A stretch of 64,000 nucleotides of DNA from Okapia johnstoni (lineage: Eukaryota; Chordata; Mammalia; Artiodactyla; Giraffidae). The notes below the pieces were generated by a model. It was not told where the DNA came from. It worked only from the letters and a program-made list of their open reading frames with translations, and did not search any database. The stretch spans positions 75,312,385 to 75,376,384 of the forward strand of contig CM044315.1 of NCBI GenBank assembly GCA_024291935.2. The letters are read 5' to 3'. Positions 1 to 11,448 of this stretch are shown here, one piece after another. A program made the translations under genes and the position numbers. The number at the start of each line of letters is the position of its first letter. Within the stretch, counting starts at the first letter, position 1.

Positions 1-36
1 CTTACAGCCATGCCTTTTTAAACTGATAAACACACA

Positions 37-99
37 TTTGTTGCTGTTGTTCAGTTGCTCAGTCATGTCTGACTCTTTGTGAGCCCATGGACTGCAGAA
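37..99 (-). mobile_element. Short BovB / Bov-A 3'-end fragment
   Basis: About 60 bp match the reverse complement of the BovB 3' terminus shared with Bov-A SINEs. It begins with a TTG/GTT-rich tail and then the gttcagttgctcagtcatgt core. It is severely 5'-truncated. No clear TSD was found. It could equally be a SINE tail. Confidence 0.7.
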
Positions 100-536
100 G
101 ACAAATTTACATAAAAACCGAAAAAAATTTTCCTAAAATATTTCTTTAATATGTTAGAATTAATTGAAGTTGGAGGTGTTAGAGAAAAGATTTATATCAC
201 AAAAAGTGAAAACCAGTTTCTTATCTTAAAATATTCTTCACCCCACCATAAGAGAATTTTTACTAGACTCTTAACTATATATAATCACCCTTGCCTGTAC
301 TTACCACCATATTTGTAGTTTTTTCTGTCTATTTGACTGCAAAACTCAAATTTTTCTCATTTCAGTTGTCAAACCCTAAAACTTTCTGTTTAAATTTCTT
401 AGGCTTTTGCCATTTGAGCTTTACATATACCCAAATTTATTTATTTATTAAAGCATGAAATCTGATACCAAATTAGTAGTGTAATAGATATATTTTTACC
501 TCATTGTAATTTAATAATTATAGTAACAAACATTTA
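100..536. other. AT-rich stretch with no recognised feature
   Basis: I recognise no repeat family, RNA gene or coding frame here. The sequence is AT-rich and looks single-copy or too old to name. Confidence 0.5.
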
Positions 537-1811
537 TTGTTGTTGTTCAGTTGCTAGGTGGTGGTGACTCTTTGTGACCCCATGGAAGGCAGCACACAAG
601 GCTCCTCTGTCCTCTGCTTTTTCTTGGAGATTGCTCAGATTCATGTCCATTGAGTTGGTGATGCTATCTAACCATTTTTTCCTCTACTGTCCCCTTCTCC
701 TTATGCCTTCAGTCATTCCCAGCATCAGGGGCTTTTCTGATAGGTCAGCTTTTTGCATTAGATGGCCAAAGTATTGGAGCTTTAGCTTCAGCAGCAGACC
801 TTCCAGTGAATATTCAGGGTTGATTTCCTTTAGGATTGACTTGTTTCCTCTCTTTGCAGTCCAAGGGACTCAAGAGTCTTCTCCAATACCACAATTCAAA
901 AGAATCAGCTTTTTGATGCTCAGCCTTCTTTATGGTCCAACTCTCACATCCATACATGACTACTGGAAAAAACATAGCTTTAACCATTTGGACCTTTGTC
1001 TGCAAAGTGATGTCTCTGTTTTATAACATGGTGTCTATGTTTGTCATAGTTTTCCTTTCAAGGAGCAAGCATCTTTTAATTTCATGGCTGTAGTCACCGT
1101 CTGCAGTGACTTTGGAGCCCAAGAAAATAAAATCTGTCACTGCTTCCACTTTTTACTCCCTATCTGCCATGAAGTGATGGGATCAGATGCCCTGATCTTA
1201 GTTGTTTGAATGATTAGTTTTAAGCCAGCTTTTTCACTCTCCTGTTTAACCTTTATCAAGACGCTCTTTAGTTCCTCATTACTTTCTGCCATTAGAGTGG
1301 TATCATCTGTATATCTGAGGTTGTTGATATTTCTTCCAGCAATCTTGATTCCAGCTTGTGATTCATCCAGCCCAGCATTTCGTATGATGTAGTCTGCTAT
1401 AAGTTAAATACCCAGGGTAACAATATACAGCTTTATCCTACTGCTTTCCCAACTTTGAACCAGTCATTTCCATGTCCGGTTCTAACTGTTACTTCTTGAC
1501 CAGTATACAGGTTTCTCAGGAGGTTGGTAGGGTGGTTTAGTATTCCCATCTCTTTGAGAATTTTCCACAGTTTGTTGTGATCCACACAGTCAAAGGCTTT
1601 AGCATAGTCAATGGATCAGAAGTAGATGTGTTTCTGGAATTTCTTTGGTTTCTCCATGATACAATGAATGTTGGAAATTTATTCTCTGGTTCCTCTGCCT
1701 CTTCAAAACCCATCTTGTACAACTGAAAGTTCTTGGTTCACATACTTCTGAAGCATAGCTTGAAGGATTTTGAGCATAACCTTGCTAGTGTGTGAAATGA
1801 GCCCAATTGTA

Positions 1812-2255
1812 TTATAGTTTGCACATTCTTTGGTATTGCCTTTCTTTGGAATTGGATTGAAAACTGAACTTTTTCAGTCCTGCGGCCATTACTGAGTTTT
1901 CCAAATTTGATGACATTGAGTGCAGCAGTTGAACAGCATCATCTTTTAGGATTTTTAATAGCTCAGCAGGAATTGCATCACCTCTACTGGCTTTGTTTGT
2001 AGTAATGGCTCCTAACACCGACTTGACTTCACACTCCAAAATGTCTGGCTCTAGGTGAGTAACCACACCATTATGATTATCCAGGTCATTAAGACCGTTC
2101 TTGTATAGTTCTTCTGTGTGTTCTTGACACCTCTTCTTAATCTCTTCTGCTTCTGTTAGATCTTCACCATTTCTGTCCTTTATCATGCACATCCTTGCAT
2201 TAAATATTCCCTTGATATCTCCAGCTTTCTTCAAGAGGTCTCTAGTGGTACCCAT
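1812..2255 (-). pseudogene. BovB RT-region ORF remnant (copy 1)
   Basis: This 147-aa frame matches the linker upstream of the BovB reverse-transcriptase core, then RT motif 1 (NKASRGDAIPAELLKILKD). The frame shifts before RT motif A, so no catalytic aspartates are reached. It is a decayed retrotransposon gene. Confidence 0.75.
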
Positions 2256-2861
2256 TCTACTGTTTTCCTCTATTTCTTTGCATTGTTCATTTAAGAAGGC
2301 CTTCTTATCTCTCCTTGCTATCCTCTGGAACTCTGCATTCAGTTGGGTATATCTTTCCCTTTATCCCTTGCTTCTCACTTCTTTACCCAGCTATTTGTAA
2401 AGCCTCCTCAAACAACCATTTTGCCTTCTTGCCTCTTTTTCTTGGGGATGGTTTTGGTCATTGCCTCCTATGTGTAGTTCTTTAGGCACTCTGTCAACCA
2501 AATCTAATGCCTTGAATCCCTTTGCCACCTCCACTGTATAATCATTAGGGATTTGATTTAGGTCATACCTCAATGGCCTAGTGATTGTCCCTACTTTCTT
2601 CAGTTTAAGTCTGAATTTTGCAATATGGAGATAATGATCTGAGCCACAGTCAGCTCCAGGTCTTGTTTTTGCAGACTGCAAAGTTGTTGTAAGTCTTCAT
2701 AGAACCATTTAACATCAGCTTCTTCACTCAGTGGTTGGGGCTTAGACTCGGATTACTGTACGTTAAATGGTTTGCCTTGTAAATAAATTGCGATCATTTT
2801 GCTGTTTTAGGTTGCACCCAAGTATTGCCTTTCAGACTCTTTTGTTGACTATTAGGGCTAC

Positions 2862-3125
2862 CCCCGGAGAAGGCAATGGCACCCCACTCCAGTACTCTTG
2901 CCTGGAAAATCCCATGGACGGAGGAGCCTGGTAGGCTACAGTCCATGGGGTCGCTAAGAGTTGGACACGACTAAGCGACTTCACTTTCACTTTTCCCTTT
3001 CATGCACTGGAGAAGGAAATGGCAACCCACTCCAGTGTTCTTGCCTGGAGAATCCCAGGGATGGCGGAGCCTAGTGGGCTGCTGTCTATGGGGTTGAACA
3101 GAGTCAAACATGACTGAAGCGACTT

Positions 3126-3161
<36 letters not shown>
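2862..3161 (+). mobile_element. Bov-A2 SINE nested in BovB copy 1
   Basis: This is a dimer of two Bov-A units ending in a (CAG)n run (about 3127-3161). It is flanked by the direct repeat agggctac at 2854-2861 and 3162-3169, which marks the target-site duplication and fixes both edges. Bov-A2 is a ruminant SINE without a tRNA head, built from BovB-derived sequence. Confidence 0.92.
3127..3161 (+). repeat. (CAG)n / (AGC)n triplet run
   Basis: About 12 uninterrupted CAG units form the 3' tail of the Bov-A2. Such tails are common in Bov-A2 and are often polymorphic. Confidence 0.9.
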
Positions 3162-3164
<3 letters not shown>

Positions 3165-3735
3165 GCTACTCCATTTCTTCTAAGTGAGTCTTGCCCACAG
3201 AAGTAAATATAATGGTCATCTGAATTAAATTCACCCATTCCCATCCATTTTGGTTCACTGGTTCCTAAGATGTTGATGTTCAGTTGCCATTCCTCCTTGA
3301 CCATGTCCAATTTACCTTGATTCATGGATCTGGCATCCCAGATTCCTATGCAATGTTATTCTTTATAGCATCATACTTTACTTTCACTACCAGACACACC
3401 CACAACTAATCATCATTTCCTCTTTGGCCCAGCTGCTTCATTTTTTCTGGAACTATTAGTAATCGTCCTCTGCTCTCCCCCAGTAGCATTTGGACATGTA
3501 CCAACCTCAGAGGCTCATCTTCAAGTGTTATATCTTTTTGCCTATACATATTGTTCCTGGGGTTCTTGTGGCAAGAATACTGGTATGGGTTGCCATTTCC
3601 TTTTCTGGTAGACCACATAGCACATCACTGTGACCTGTCCATCTTGGATGGCCTTGCACAGCGTGGCTCATAGCTTCATAGAGTTACACAAGCCCCTTCA
3701 CCACAACAGGGCTGTGATCCATGAAAAGTAGCATG

Positions 3736-3960
3736 GAATGGTAGAAGTAGCTCAGTGGTAAAGAATCTGCCTGCTGATTCAGGAAACACAGGAGACATGG
3801 GTTCGATCCATGTTTCAGGAAGATCCTCTGGAGGAGGAAATGACAACCCACTCCAGTATTCTTGCCTGAAAAATCCCATGAATAGAGGAACCTGGTGGAC
3901 TTCAGCCAATGGGGTTGCAAAGAGTCAAATGTTGGACACACGCTCGGGCACATGCTTTTG
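3736..3960 (+). mobile_element. Bov-tA SINE, diverged
   Basis: A tRNA-Glu-type head (gtagctcagtggtaaagaatctgcctg, then gggttcgatcc) is followed by the Bov-A body (ccactccagtattcttgcctg). It abuts the 5' end of BovB copy 1. A weak 6-bp repeat, agcatg, at 3730-3735 and 3961-3966 may be the TSD. Confidence 0.85.
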
Positions 3961-3999
3961 AGCATGTATGCAGAATGATGATAATATATTATTAATATT

Positions 4000-4150
4000 T
4001 ATCGATCCCTTATTATAGGATAAGCATTATGATAAATACTTACAGTGATTGTCACATTTATTCCTCAAATAACTAATATTATCATTCCACAGAGTTGCAA
4101 AATGAAACTTTGAAAGGCAGTGGAATTAGCTCAAAGTATAAGTAGGATTA
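4000..4150 (-). mobile_element. MIR SINE (old)
   Basis: The order 'ttattcctcaaataactaat...gcaaaatgaaactttgaaaggcag...gctcaaagtataagtagga' follows the MIR consensus reverse complement (gaaactgaggc... core). It is heavily diverged. Confidence 0.55.
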
Positions 4151-4394
4151 CTCCAGAAGCTTTTCTCTTAACTAGTATATTTTTTCTTATTAAAAATGCA
4201 ATGTATATTGTTATAGAATTTATAGAAAATATAGATAATTGAAATGAAAGAGACAAAGCTATTCATATCCCAACTAAAGAGAAATAACCGCTATTAGAAT
4301 GTTGGCATAATTTTATTTTTTCACCAATTTTCATAGCTAGTTTAATTTTAGAGATATAAAGAGACAAAAGCAGTATGTTTCCTGTCTGTGTTTT

Positions 4395-5935
4395 CATGAC
4401 TCAATAGCTTATTTCATTTTATTGCTGAATAATATTCCATTGTATAAATTCTCAACTTGTTTATCCATTCACCTATTAAAGGAGGTCTTGCTTGATTCTC
4501 AGTTTGGAAATTATGAATAAATATTCTATAAACATGTGTGTGAAGGCTTTTGTGTGGACATAGTTTTCAACTCACTTATGTAACAAAGTATCACGATTAG
4601 TATAGCCTATGATTTGAATACATTATTGTAAGAAGCCACCACACTGTCTTCCAAAGTGGCTATAAGTTTTTCACTCTCATCAGCAATAAATGAGAGTTCC
4701 TGTTGTTTCACATCTTCACTAACATTTGGGGTTGTCAACATTTTGGCCATCCTAATAGGTGCATTGTGGTATTTCATCATTGTTTGAATTTTCAGTTTCC
4801 TGATGACATATGATGTTTAGCATCTTTTAATGTACTTATTTGCCACTCATATTTTCTTTGGTAAGGCGTCTTTTCATATATCTAGCCCATTTTTTATTAA
4901 CTGGGTTGTTTAATTCCTTATTGTTGAGTTTTAAGAGTTCTTCATGCATTTTGAAGACCAGTCGTTTATCTGTTATCCATTTTGCAAATATATTCTCCTA
5001 GTCTGTGGCATAGTTTTTCATTCTCTTAAGTAAAAGCTTTTTATATTGAGTAAATTAACTCTTTTTCTGTTTTATAGGATTGGATATATTTTCCCACTTT
5101 ATTATTTGCCTTTCAGTTTTCTTTATAGTATTTTTTGATGGTCAGAAGTTTTCATTTTCAAATTGTCAAATCCATAAATCTTTTTCCTTGGAACTTATCT
5201 CTTTTTGGTTAAAATAAGAAAGACCTTTTCCTTTCAAAAGTATGTAGCAGATTGTTCAATTATACTCTCTTTAAGGGCTCAATGACCTTACATGACTTTT
5301 CTTTTTTCTCTCCTCCTCTCCCTCCTTATCCATATTCTTCACTTAATATTTAATCTACTTTACTTTGATTAGTAAAGTTAGACATAGGAACTCAATTTTA
5401 CTTGTTTCTCAGTGCTTAGCCGATTATTCATCATAATTTTTTGAAAATCTATTCTGTACCATTAGAATATAGTTTAACACTCTTAAGTTTGAAATATATT
5501 TTATTACTTGAGCATTTCCCTGTTTATTACTCTTCTTTAAAAAAAACTATTCTTGACTATTCTCGTATGTTTTGAAAAGTAATTTTTAAAATTACTCTTT
5601 CACATACTAAAAATATCTTTGGCATTTTTATTGAAGCTGTGTTGAATCTATAGGACAACTTGAGCAGAGTTGACATATTACAATATTGTCTTTCCAGCCA
5701 GTGAATAGTGTGTTTCATCTTTTTCTGTTCATACTATAGTTTGGGTAACTTTATTTACACAAATTCTTCATTTTATGTTAAGTTTATTTGGACATAGTTT
5801 CTTTTTATTGCTGCTGAGAAAAATATATTGTTTCTAATATATTTTGGAACTGTGTGTTGCTGATATATGGAGAAGCTATTTATCATTATATGTAGGTTCC
5901 ATTTAAATCAGTTTTTTATAAGACATTAAATAGTG
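4395..5935 (-). mobile_element. Ancient L1 (L1M-type) 3' region
   Basis: On the plus strand this reads as the reverse complement of an L1 3' end. It contains the 'aataatattccattgtat' block (antisense of the ORF2 C-terminal region encoding YTMEYYSAI), then 'ccaaagtggctata', 'ttggccatcctaataggtg' and 'cctagtctgtggca'. The L1 blocks run in the expected order to about 5930. It is old and carries no open frame. Sequence at 4170-4380 resembles another old repeat and may belong to the same element. Confidence 0.85.
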
Positions 5936-6009
5936 TTTCTGGGAACTGTAGGCAGCATTCAATGCCATTGCATATCTCTGTATTCTTCATCTGCTAGAGG
6001 CAATGAGAA

Positions 6010-6180
6010 AAATTGAAAAAAGATCTTAGAGACATCAGATTTGAAATAAAATCCTGTCTCTCATTTTTGTGACATGACAAATCATTTAAACACCATTGAG
6101 TCTCAATTTATTAATATGAAAAATGAGAGTAAACATGTGAGAACCCAATAAAAATAATGGTCATAATGTTTTATCAACTA
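6010..6180 (+). mobile_element. MIR-like fragment (weak)
   Basis: The segment 'ttgtgacatgacaaatcatttaaac...gagtctcaatttattaatatgaaaaatgagag' follows the MIR core order (CTTAACCTCTCTGAGCCTCAGTTTCCTCATCTGTAAAATGGG) with heavy divergence. Confidence 0.45.
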
Positions 6181-6280
6181 TAACATCATTTGATAAAATT
6201 GACAGCTATTTGTTATTAACATAGGGGCTTAATAAAAATTCTTATTTTGCTCACAACAATCTTATAAAGTAGATAATATT

Positions 6281-6728
6281 AGGGCTTCCCCTATGGCTCA
6301 GTGGTAAAGAATCTGCCTGTAATGCGGGAGACCTAGGAGATGCGGGTTCAATCCCTAGGTTGGGAAGATCTCCGGAGGAGGAAATAGCAATCCACTCCAG
6401 TATTCTTGACTTCCCTGGTGGCTCAGACGGTAAAGCGTCTGCCTACAATGCAGGAGGCCCAGGTTCTAATCCCTGGGTCTGGAAGATCTCCTGGAGAAGG
6501 AAATGGCAACCCACTCCAGTATTCTTGCCTGGAAAATCCCATGGACAGAGGAGCCTGGTAGACTATAGTCCATGGGGTTGCAAAGAGTCAGACACGACTA
6601 AGTGACTTCGCTTTCTTTCTTTCTAGTATTCTTGCCAGGAAAATCTCATGGACAGATGAGCCTGGTAGACTACAGTCCATAGGGTTGCAAAGAGTCAAAC
6701 ATGACTGAGCACAGCACAGCAGCAACAC
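6281..6728 (+). mobile_element. Outer Bov-tA SINE interrupted by another Bov-tA
   Basis: The first half is 6281-6408 (tRNA-type head to ccactccagtattcttg). The element resumes at 6625 with agtattcttgccagg and runs to about 6728. A degraded outer TSD, agataatatt (6271-6280) versus agattatact (6729-6738), matches at 8 of 10 positions. It sits inside an MIR. Confidence 0.88.
6409..6624 (+). mobile_element. Inner Bov-tA SINE nested in Bov-tA
   Basis: This is a complete head-plus-body Bov-tA ending in a short cttt-rich tail. A perfect 10-bp TSD, agtattcttg, lies at 6399-6408 and 6625-6634. It copies the outer element's own sequence, so the younger SINE landed inside the older one. Confidence 0.95.
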
Positions 6729-6784
6729 AGATTATACTGTATCCCAACTTCCATATGAGAAAATGGTGACTTAGAAAAGTCTTT

Positions 6785-7262
6785 AGAGTATATGTAGCAT
6801 TGTGGTTAATGAGAGAGTTTTGGGGCCTGGCTGCTTGGTTTTAATTTCCCAACTTACTCATTATATGGGTTTGGACACATTTCTTAACCTCCCTGAGCAT
6901 CATTTTCTTTATTCATAATATGGGGAATAATAATAATAATGTATACATGTATGTTAAGTCGCTTTAGTCCTGCCCGACTCTTTGTGACTCTAGAGATCAT
7001 AGCCTTCCAAGCTCTTCTGTCCATGAGATTCTCCAGGCAAGAATACTGGAATGGGTTACCATGCCCTCCTCCCCAGGATCAAACCTTCCCAACACAGGGA
7101 TCAAACCCACATCTCTTATGTCCCCTGGCAGGTGGGTTCTTTACCACTAGTGCCACCTGGGAAGCCCATTGATAATGTATACAGAGGTGGTTTATTTATT
7201 TATTCTTTTTAAGGTGTTTAGAATGATGTCTGATACACAGAAACTGATAAATAAATAGAAAC
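6785..7262 (+). mobile_element. MIR SINE split by a Bov-tA
   Basis: The MIR 5' part runs 6785-6947 (tgtggttaatgagagag... through ttaacctccctgagcatcattttc). The MIR 3' part resumes at 7172 (ataatgtataca...gtttagaatgatgtctgatacacag). The intervening sequence is a minus-strand Bov-tA with its own TSD. Confidence 0.82.
6948..7171 (-). mobile_element. Bov-tA SINE
   Basis: Reverse-complement Bov-tA, with the tail at the left and the head (gccacctgggaagccc) at the right. A perfect 12-bp TSD, ataatgtataca, lies at 6936-6947 and 7172-7183. The target was a MIR. Confidence 0.95.
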
Positions 7263-7539
7263 CAACTTAACAGTCTGTGCTTCCTCCTTTGAGGCAAGAA
7301 ATTGTGTGCTAGTCAGTCATGTGTGTTGTAGGATCACCTTAATGGCTTAAAGGAATTCCACAGGATCAGAATCTTTCTCCTCTAATCAAATTCTGCTTAT
7401 CCTTCAAAGTTTATTTTATGTAAACAGATTAAACTGGGGCTTATGTGATTCCATTGATCATAACCACAATTTAGACAGCATTTTCTGATCAGTTAGAGCA
7501 AAGTCTGTACAGCAGCCCTGTATCTCTTAAATTTCTTAC
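7263..7539. other. No recognised feature
   Basis: No gene, RNA or nameable repeat is visible between the MIR and the L2 fragment. Confidence 0.45.
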
Positions 7540-8185
7540 CTACACCTAATCTTTTAGAAAATCCAATTGGCTTTTCCACCAATACTGCCATAGACTGAAC
7601 CACTATTATCTCACTTGGATTACTGCAACAGCCCCATAATTGGTCTTTCTGATTCTACTTGTGCTTCCATTGCTAAAACAGTAGCTAAGGCTATCTTCTA
7701 AAACATAAATTAGATCATGTATTGCCTTTTGCTGAAAATGTCCAATATCGTCCTACTTTACACAGGAAAAAAGGTTCTTAAAATAATTTACAACAAGCTG
7801 CTTAATCTGCACCACCCACCCCCATTCTCTCTGACCTCATCTCTTACTGTTCTGTCCCCCACTCACCCTGTTCCTGCTACACTGATCGCTTGTTCTCCTT
7901 TGAGCATCCCAGACATTGTCCTAACTGTTCCTCTGCCTGAGTACTCTACCTCAGATAATATGTTTGGCTAACCTTTCATTGCCTCATTTAAATCTTTGCT
8001 GAAAATCAGCCTCTAGTGAGGAATGCTTTGGCTTCTGTGTTAAATAAAGAAAACTTGTGTCCTCCCATCTTATTTAACACACTCATCCTTTGTGCCCTTC
8101 TCCACAATTTTCATAGCACTTAATTTTATAAGTTTTATTGTTCACTGACACAATATATGGCCCATGCAGGTTCTTAGTATTTAAT
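7540..8185 (+). mobile_element. L2 LINE 3' fragment
   Basis: The L2 order is recognisable: 'cttggattactgcaacagcc', 'aaaacataaattagatcatgt', 'ctctgacctcatctctta', 'catagcacttaattttataag'. An 84-aa frame inside (7717-7971) is incidental. It is ancient, without coding capacity. Confidence 0.78.
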
Positions 8186-8724
8186 GTTGGTTTTCATGGT
8201 GCATTTGTTTAATTTATAGAAAAATAAAAATTTGAATTTGATAATCACATGGAGGTTGTCTAATACAACCTTCATATTCCAGTGAAGTTCAGTTACCATG
8301 CAATTTTATTTATTATTTATGTCTACCACATGGAAAGAATGTAAGGTCCTTCCATTAAAAAACAACATTACAAAACCCCACAATGATGTGATAGGACTGT
8401 TGAAATAGATAACATAACCAGAGGCAAGTAATTAATAGAAGAGAAAGCTTAAAACTGAACTGTTTTTTGGTAGCCAAAGAAAAGAGGGGAATACACTGAA
8501 TTAGATATTTCTCATTAAAACATGGTCTAGGGATCATCACTATCAGAATTACCAAAGGTGATTGTTAGTGTAGATTCCTGTCCCACTCTAGATACAGTGT
8601 CAGCATATTTTGTTCTTGGGATACACATAGGGGTCTGCATTTTTACAAGCTCCTGAGATTCCTTTGCACATTAAAGTTTACAACACAGTATGTTGAGGTA
8701 CATGTGGATAAGAAATTCTGAACA
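8186..8724. other. No recognised feature
   Basis: AT-rich sequence. I see no coding frame, RNA gene or recognisable repeat. Confidence 0.45.
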
Positions 8725-8865
8725 ACATAATAAGCATTGTCATCATTAATAGGAAATTAATATTGTAAGTGAGTGATTTATCAAAGGTCACAGAGAATGT
8801 TGAGCTTCGTCTGGAACTTGTTTCCTGTCTTCCAGCCTTTTGTCTTTTCTGCTAGTCATCATAGT
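8725..8865 (-). mobile_element. MIR SINE (old)
   Basis: The block 'tcattaataggaaattaatattg...gtgatttatcaaaggtcacagagaatgttgagc' follows the reverse-complement MIR core (gaaactgagg...cttgcccaaggtcacacag). Confidence 0.6.
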
Positions 8866-9339
8866 GTACCTTCTCAGTCAATTTAAAATGGTGATCAGAT
8901 TGAGCTAATTGATATGAGACTGTCTATAAGTTTGTACTCAACAACTCTCATGGACCCAGCCTATAAGATGTTCCCTTCTACTGAAGGAATGTGTAGTCTG
9001 AGAGCTATAATAACCTAGATGTCAATTCTCTTAGTAAATAAGATCAACTGTGTAAATTGTCTATCACATGGCCTAGTGCACAGTGCTTAAATAGAATTAG
9101 TTCTCCTTTGTAGTTTCCCACCCTCCTACCTACTCCAGACTAAACTTTGGCCTTTTGTATCACTTACTCTTCCCAGAATACACCCTGTACATCCCTTCCA
9201 CCGTGCCTTTTCTCATTCTCTCTCCATCTAAATTGTCCCCATCTCTAAACATCCTGGCTGATTAAGCTTTCAGCACATACAAATGTTAGAATAAAAACAA
9301 TTGTTCTATTACTAGTTCTTTGTCTGGTATAGAAAACAC

Positions 9340-9500
9340 AGAACAAAGAGGAAGAAGACTTGGGATCTAGTCCTAGTTCTGTATTTGTTATGTGACTTTG
9401 GGTTTATTTCTTTTCGTGGGACCTTGATTTACCTGCTGTTAAAATGAAAGTACAAAATGATCTTCTAAAGTCTTTTTCAGCTAGAACTGTTTGACAGCAT
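9340..9500 (+). mobile_element. MIR SINE (old)
   Basis: The sequence runs 'cttgggatctagtcctagttctgt...atgtgactttgggtttatttcttttcgtgggaccttgatttacctgctgttaaaatg', in MIR order from the tRNA-like head to the core. Confidence 0.65.
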
Positions 9501-9788
9501 ATCCCTCTTTCCAGAACTCTCTGATGACTTTGTTATAGTGAAATTTCTCAATTATTTCATAGACATTAAATAACATCTGATGAATCTATGTTTTGCAACA
9601 CCCAAGTACACTTAAAAATATTTGAATGTGTATTTATGCCTAATATAATCAATAGAACATTTAGATACATTTTTTTTATCTCTTTAAATGACTTAGGCAT
9701 AATAACATTAAAAGTAATGTGAGTTCTATATGTGTCTTCATTCAAGTAAGTGAACATAGATGACGTATCTCTTTAGATTGGGGAAGTT

Positions 9789-9942
9789 GTTTTTTGTTTT
9801 TTTTTTTCAATTAAAATTTTTAGTTGGAGGATAATTGCTTTACAATATTGTGTTGGTTTCTGCCATACAACAAAGTGAATCAGTCATAACTATATATATG
9901 CTTCCTCTTGAGCCTCCCTCCCTTCCCCAGACTGGGAAAGTT
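9789..9942 (-). mobile_element. L1 3'-end fragment, ruminant type
   Basis: A T-rich run at 9790-9808 (antisense poly-A tail) precedes 'agttggaggataattgctttacaatattgtgttgg' and 'acaacaaagtgaatcag'. These are characteristic antisense blocks of artiodactyl L1 3' UTRs. It is strongly 5'-truncated. Confidence 0.75.
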
Positions 9943-10194
9943 TTCCTTAAATTTATTTGCTACTACTTGAGAGTCCCCAGAAGGAGTGAGAGTAACATTG
10001 TATCTCCTGATAACAGAATGACTGCAGAGGCAGGTATGCATCTTTGAAACATGATAGCAATGAATAGAAGCAGCTTAACATATCATTAAACTAGTAGGTT
10101 AGCACTAGTAGGCATTCAATAAATTTGGGAAATGTAAATTAATTTATGGTTTATTTTCTAGCCATTATACTTGCAACATCTCTAATCTTTCCAT
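9943..10194. other. No recognised feature
   Basis: A 70-aa frame starts in the L1 tail and runs here but has no recognisable domain. No repeat can be named. Confidence 0.4.
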
Positions 10195-10325
10195 TAAGCT
10201 TATTAGGTTGGGACCATTCACTGCTCTTATTTTACAAATGAGGATTCAGAAGCCAAATAGGTTATATCAGTATATGGTGAAGCCAGACGTCTGACCCAAG
10301 TATGTTTCTATCCAAAGACTGTGTT
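10195..10325 (-). mobile_element. MIR SINE (old)
   Basis: The block 'tcttattttacaaatgaggattcagaagccaaataggtta...gaagccagacgtctgaccc' is a reverse-complement MIR core followed by the head region. Confidence 0.65.
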
Positions 10326-11448
10326 TTTTCACCTCATCAGATGATTTTGGAGTTTATCAAATAGAGTAAATTGCATCTCCTTGTTGAGGCCCAGGGTATT
10401 GGGTACGAGTGGTCAGTGGCAGAACCAGTGGTTTCTGGTTGAGGCATTGAAAAAGTGACAGGCTTGCCACATATAGAAGCTTCCATTTGTCTTAGAAAAA
10501 TGTAAGATGGCCAGGTTCAAGAGAACATGAGGGCCTCTATCTGGAGAAATTCTTCTCTCCCAGCCTTATATAGTACTGAATATTTGTGTAGTCCAAAATT
10601 ATGGATTTGAAGAATATTCAAAGAGAATTTGGCCACATTTGAGAATTATGGTGATGAAAATTGCCATGGTATCTTCAAAAGTTAATCAGTCTAGGTGAGA
10701 TTAGAGACAACATGTTCTTAAGAAAATGCAAACTGAAACAGGAAATCAGTAGTACCATAATACTAAGTTTTCAGATAAATAATACTCAATTTGAGATTTG
10801 TATTATTTCTTTTTTATCCCCACGTGCTTGAAGAACTTGTCAGACCCTAGAAGAGACAACCTTAGGTACCATGTCATTGCAACCCCAGAACAGAGGAATG
10901 ATTACCTTATCCAAGCTAAACCAGTACATTTTCTCTCCCTGGAAATGAGAGGGCTGTGAGAAACAGGAAGTCTGGTTGATTTGGGCCCCAGGCTAGAATT
11001 TTGTAGACTTGGTGATGTCCATATGCACATAGTTGAGTAGAAAAGCCTAGTAAAGATAGAAGAGCATGAAATGAACACAGCAGAAATGAGAAACTACAAG
11101 GTAGGAGAGGAACAGAAGCTATCTGACTGGTTTCTAATAACAATGCAGTCCATATTTGGGGGCCTGATATCTGTAGCATTCTTACAATACATCCCACTTT
11201 CCTGAAGGAAGTTTAAGTGGGCTTCTGATCTTTGCAAACCAACAACTTTTAAGTGTGTTTTATTTTTAAGGATATCATGTGTGTATCTTGCAAGCAACAG
11301 TTCTTTGTTATTACAGAGAGGTTTTCCTAGATTTCTAGGAGCCAGAAAGTCTGCAGCCATAGGATTTTTTTGGTCAGTGGCTGAATAGATCCCTTCCTTA
11401 CCTTGTAAAAGATTTTTACATAAATAAAACATTCATATGAAAGATTTC
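10326..11448. other. 1.1 kb without a recognised feature
   Basis: Two overlapping minus-strand frames (93 aa at 10916-11197, 112 aa at 11094-11432) have no recognisable domain, and I do not call them genes. No known repeat was recognised. It may be single-copy sequence. Confidence 0.4.

Larger units (their letters stand above)
537..3723 (-). mobile_element. BovB LINE copy 1, nearly full length, degraded
   Basis: RTE-clade LINE on the minus strand. The 3' tail (GTT-rich) is at the left. The reverse-transcriptase region spans roughly 1000-2300, and the endonuclease and 5' regions extend to about 3720. It is interrupted at 2862-3161 by a Bov-A2. Without that insert it is about 2.9 kb, close to the usual 3.2 kb. 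Many frameshifts and stops break the frame; the longest sense remnant is 147 aa (1812-2255). Its divergence and its GTT tail suggest an older subfamily than copies 3, 5 and 6. It is not functional. Confidence 0.92.
6240..6780 (-). mobile_element. MIR SINE split by a nested Bov-tA pair
   Basis: MIR sequence left of the SINE (tcacaacaatcttataaagtagataatatt) resumes right of it (attatactgtatcccaacttccatatgagaaaatggtgacttagaaaag). The two parts join into a reverse-complement MIR. The interrupting material is 6281-6728. Confidence 0.75.

Noticed and set aside
574..1026. 150-aa plus-strand open frame near the left end
   Set aside because: It lies antisense to BovB copy 1 and repeats in other BovB copies, so it is a shadow of the LINE and not a gene.
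3104..3325. 73-aa minus-strand frame with a leucine run
   Set aside because: The leucine run is the translation of the (CAG)n tail of a Bov-A2; the rest is BovB. No real protein.
7717..7971. 84-aa frame in the L2 region
   Set aside because: It is in L2 3' sequence known to be non-coding at this position; old and incidental.
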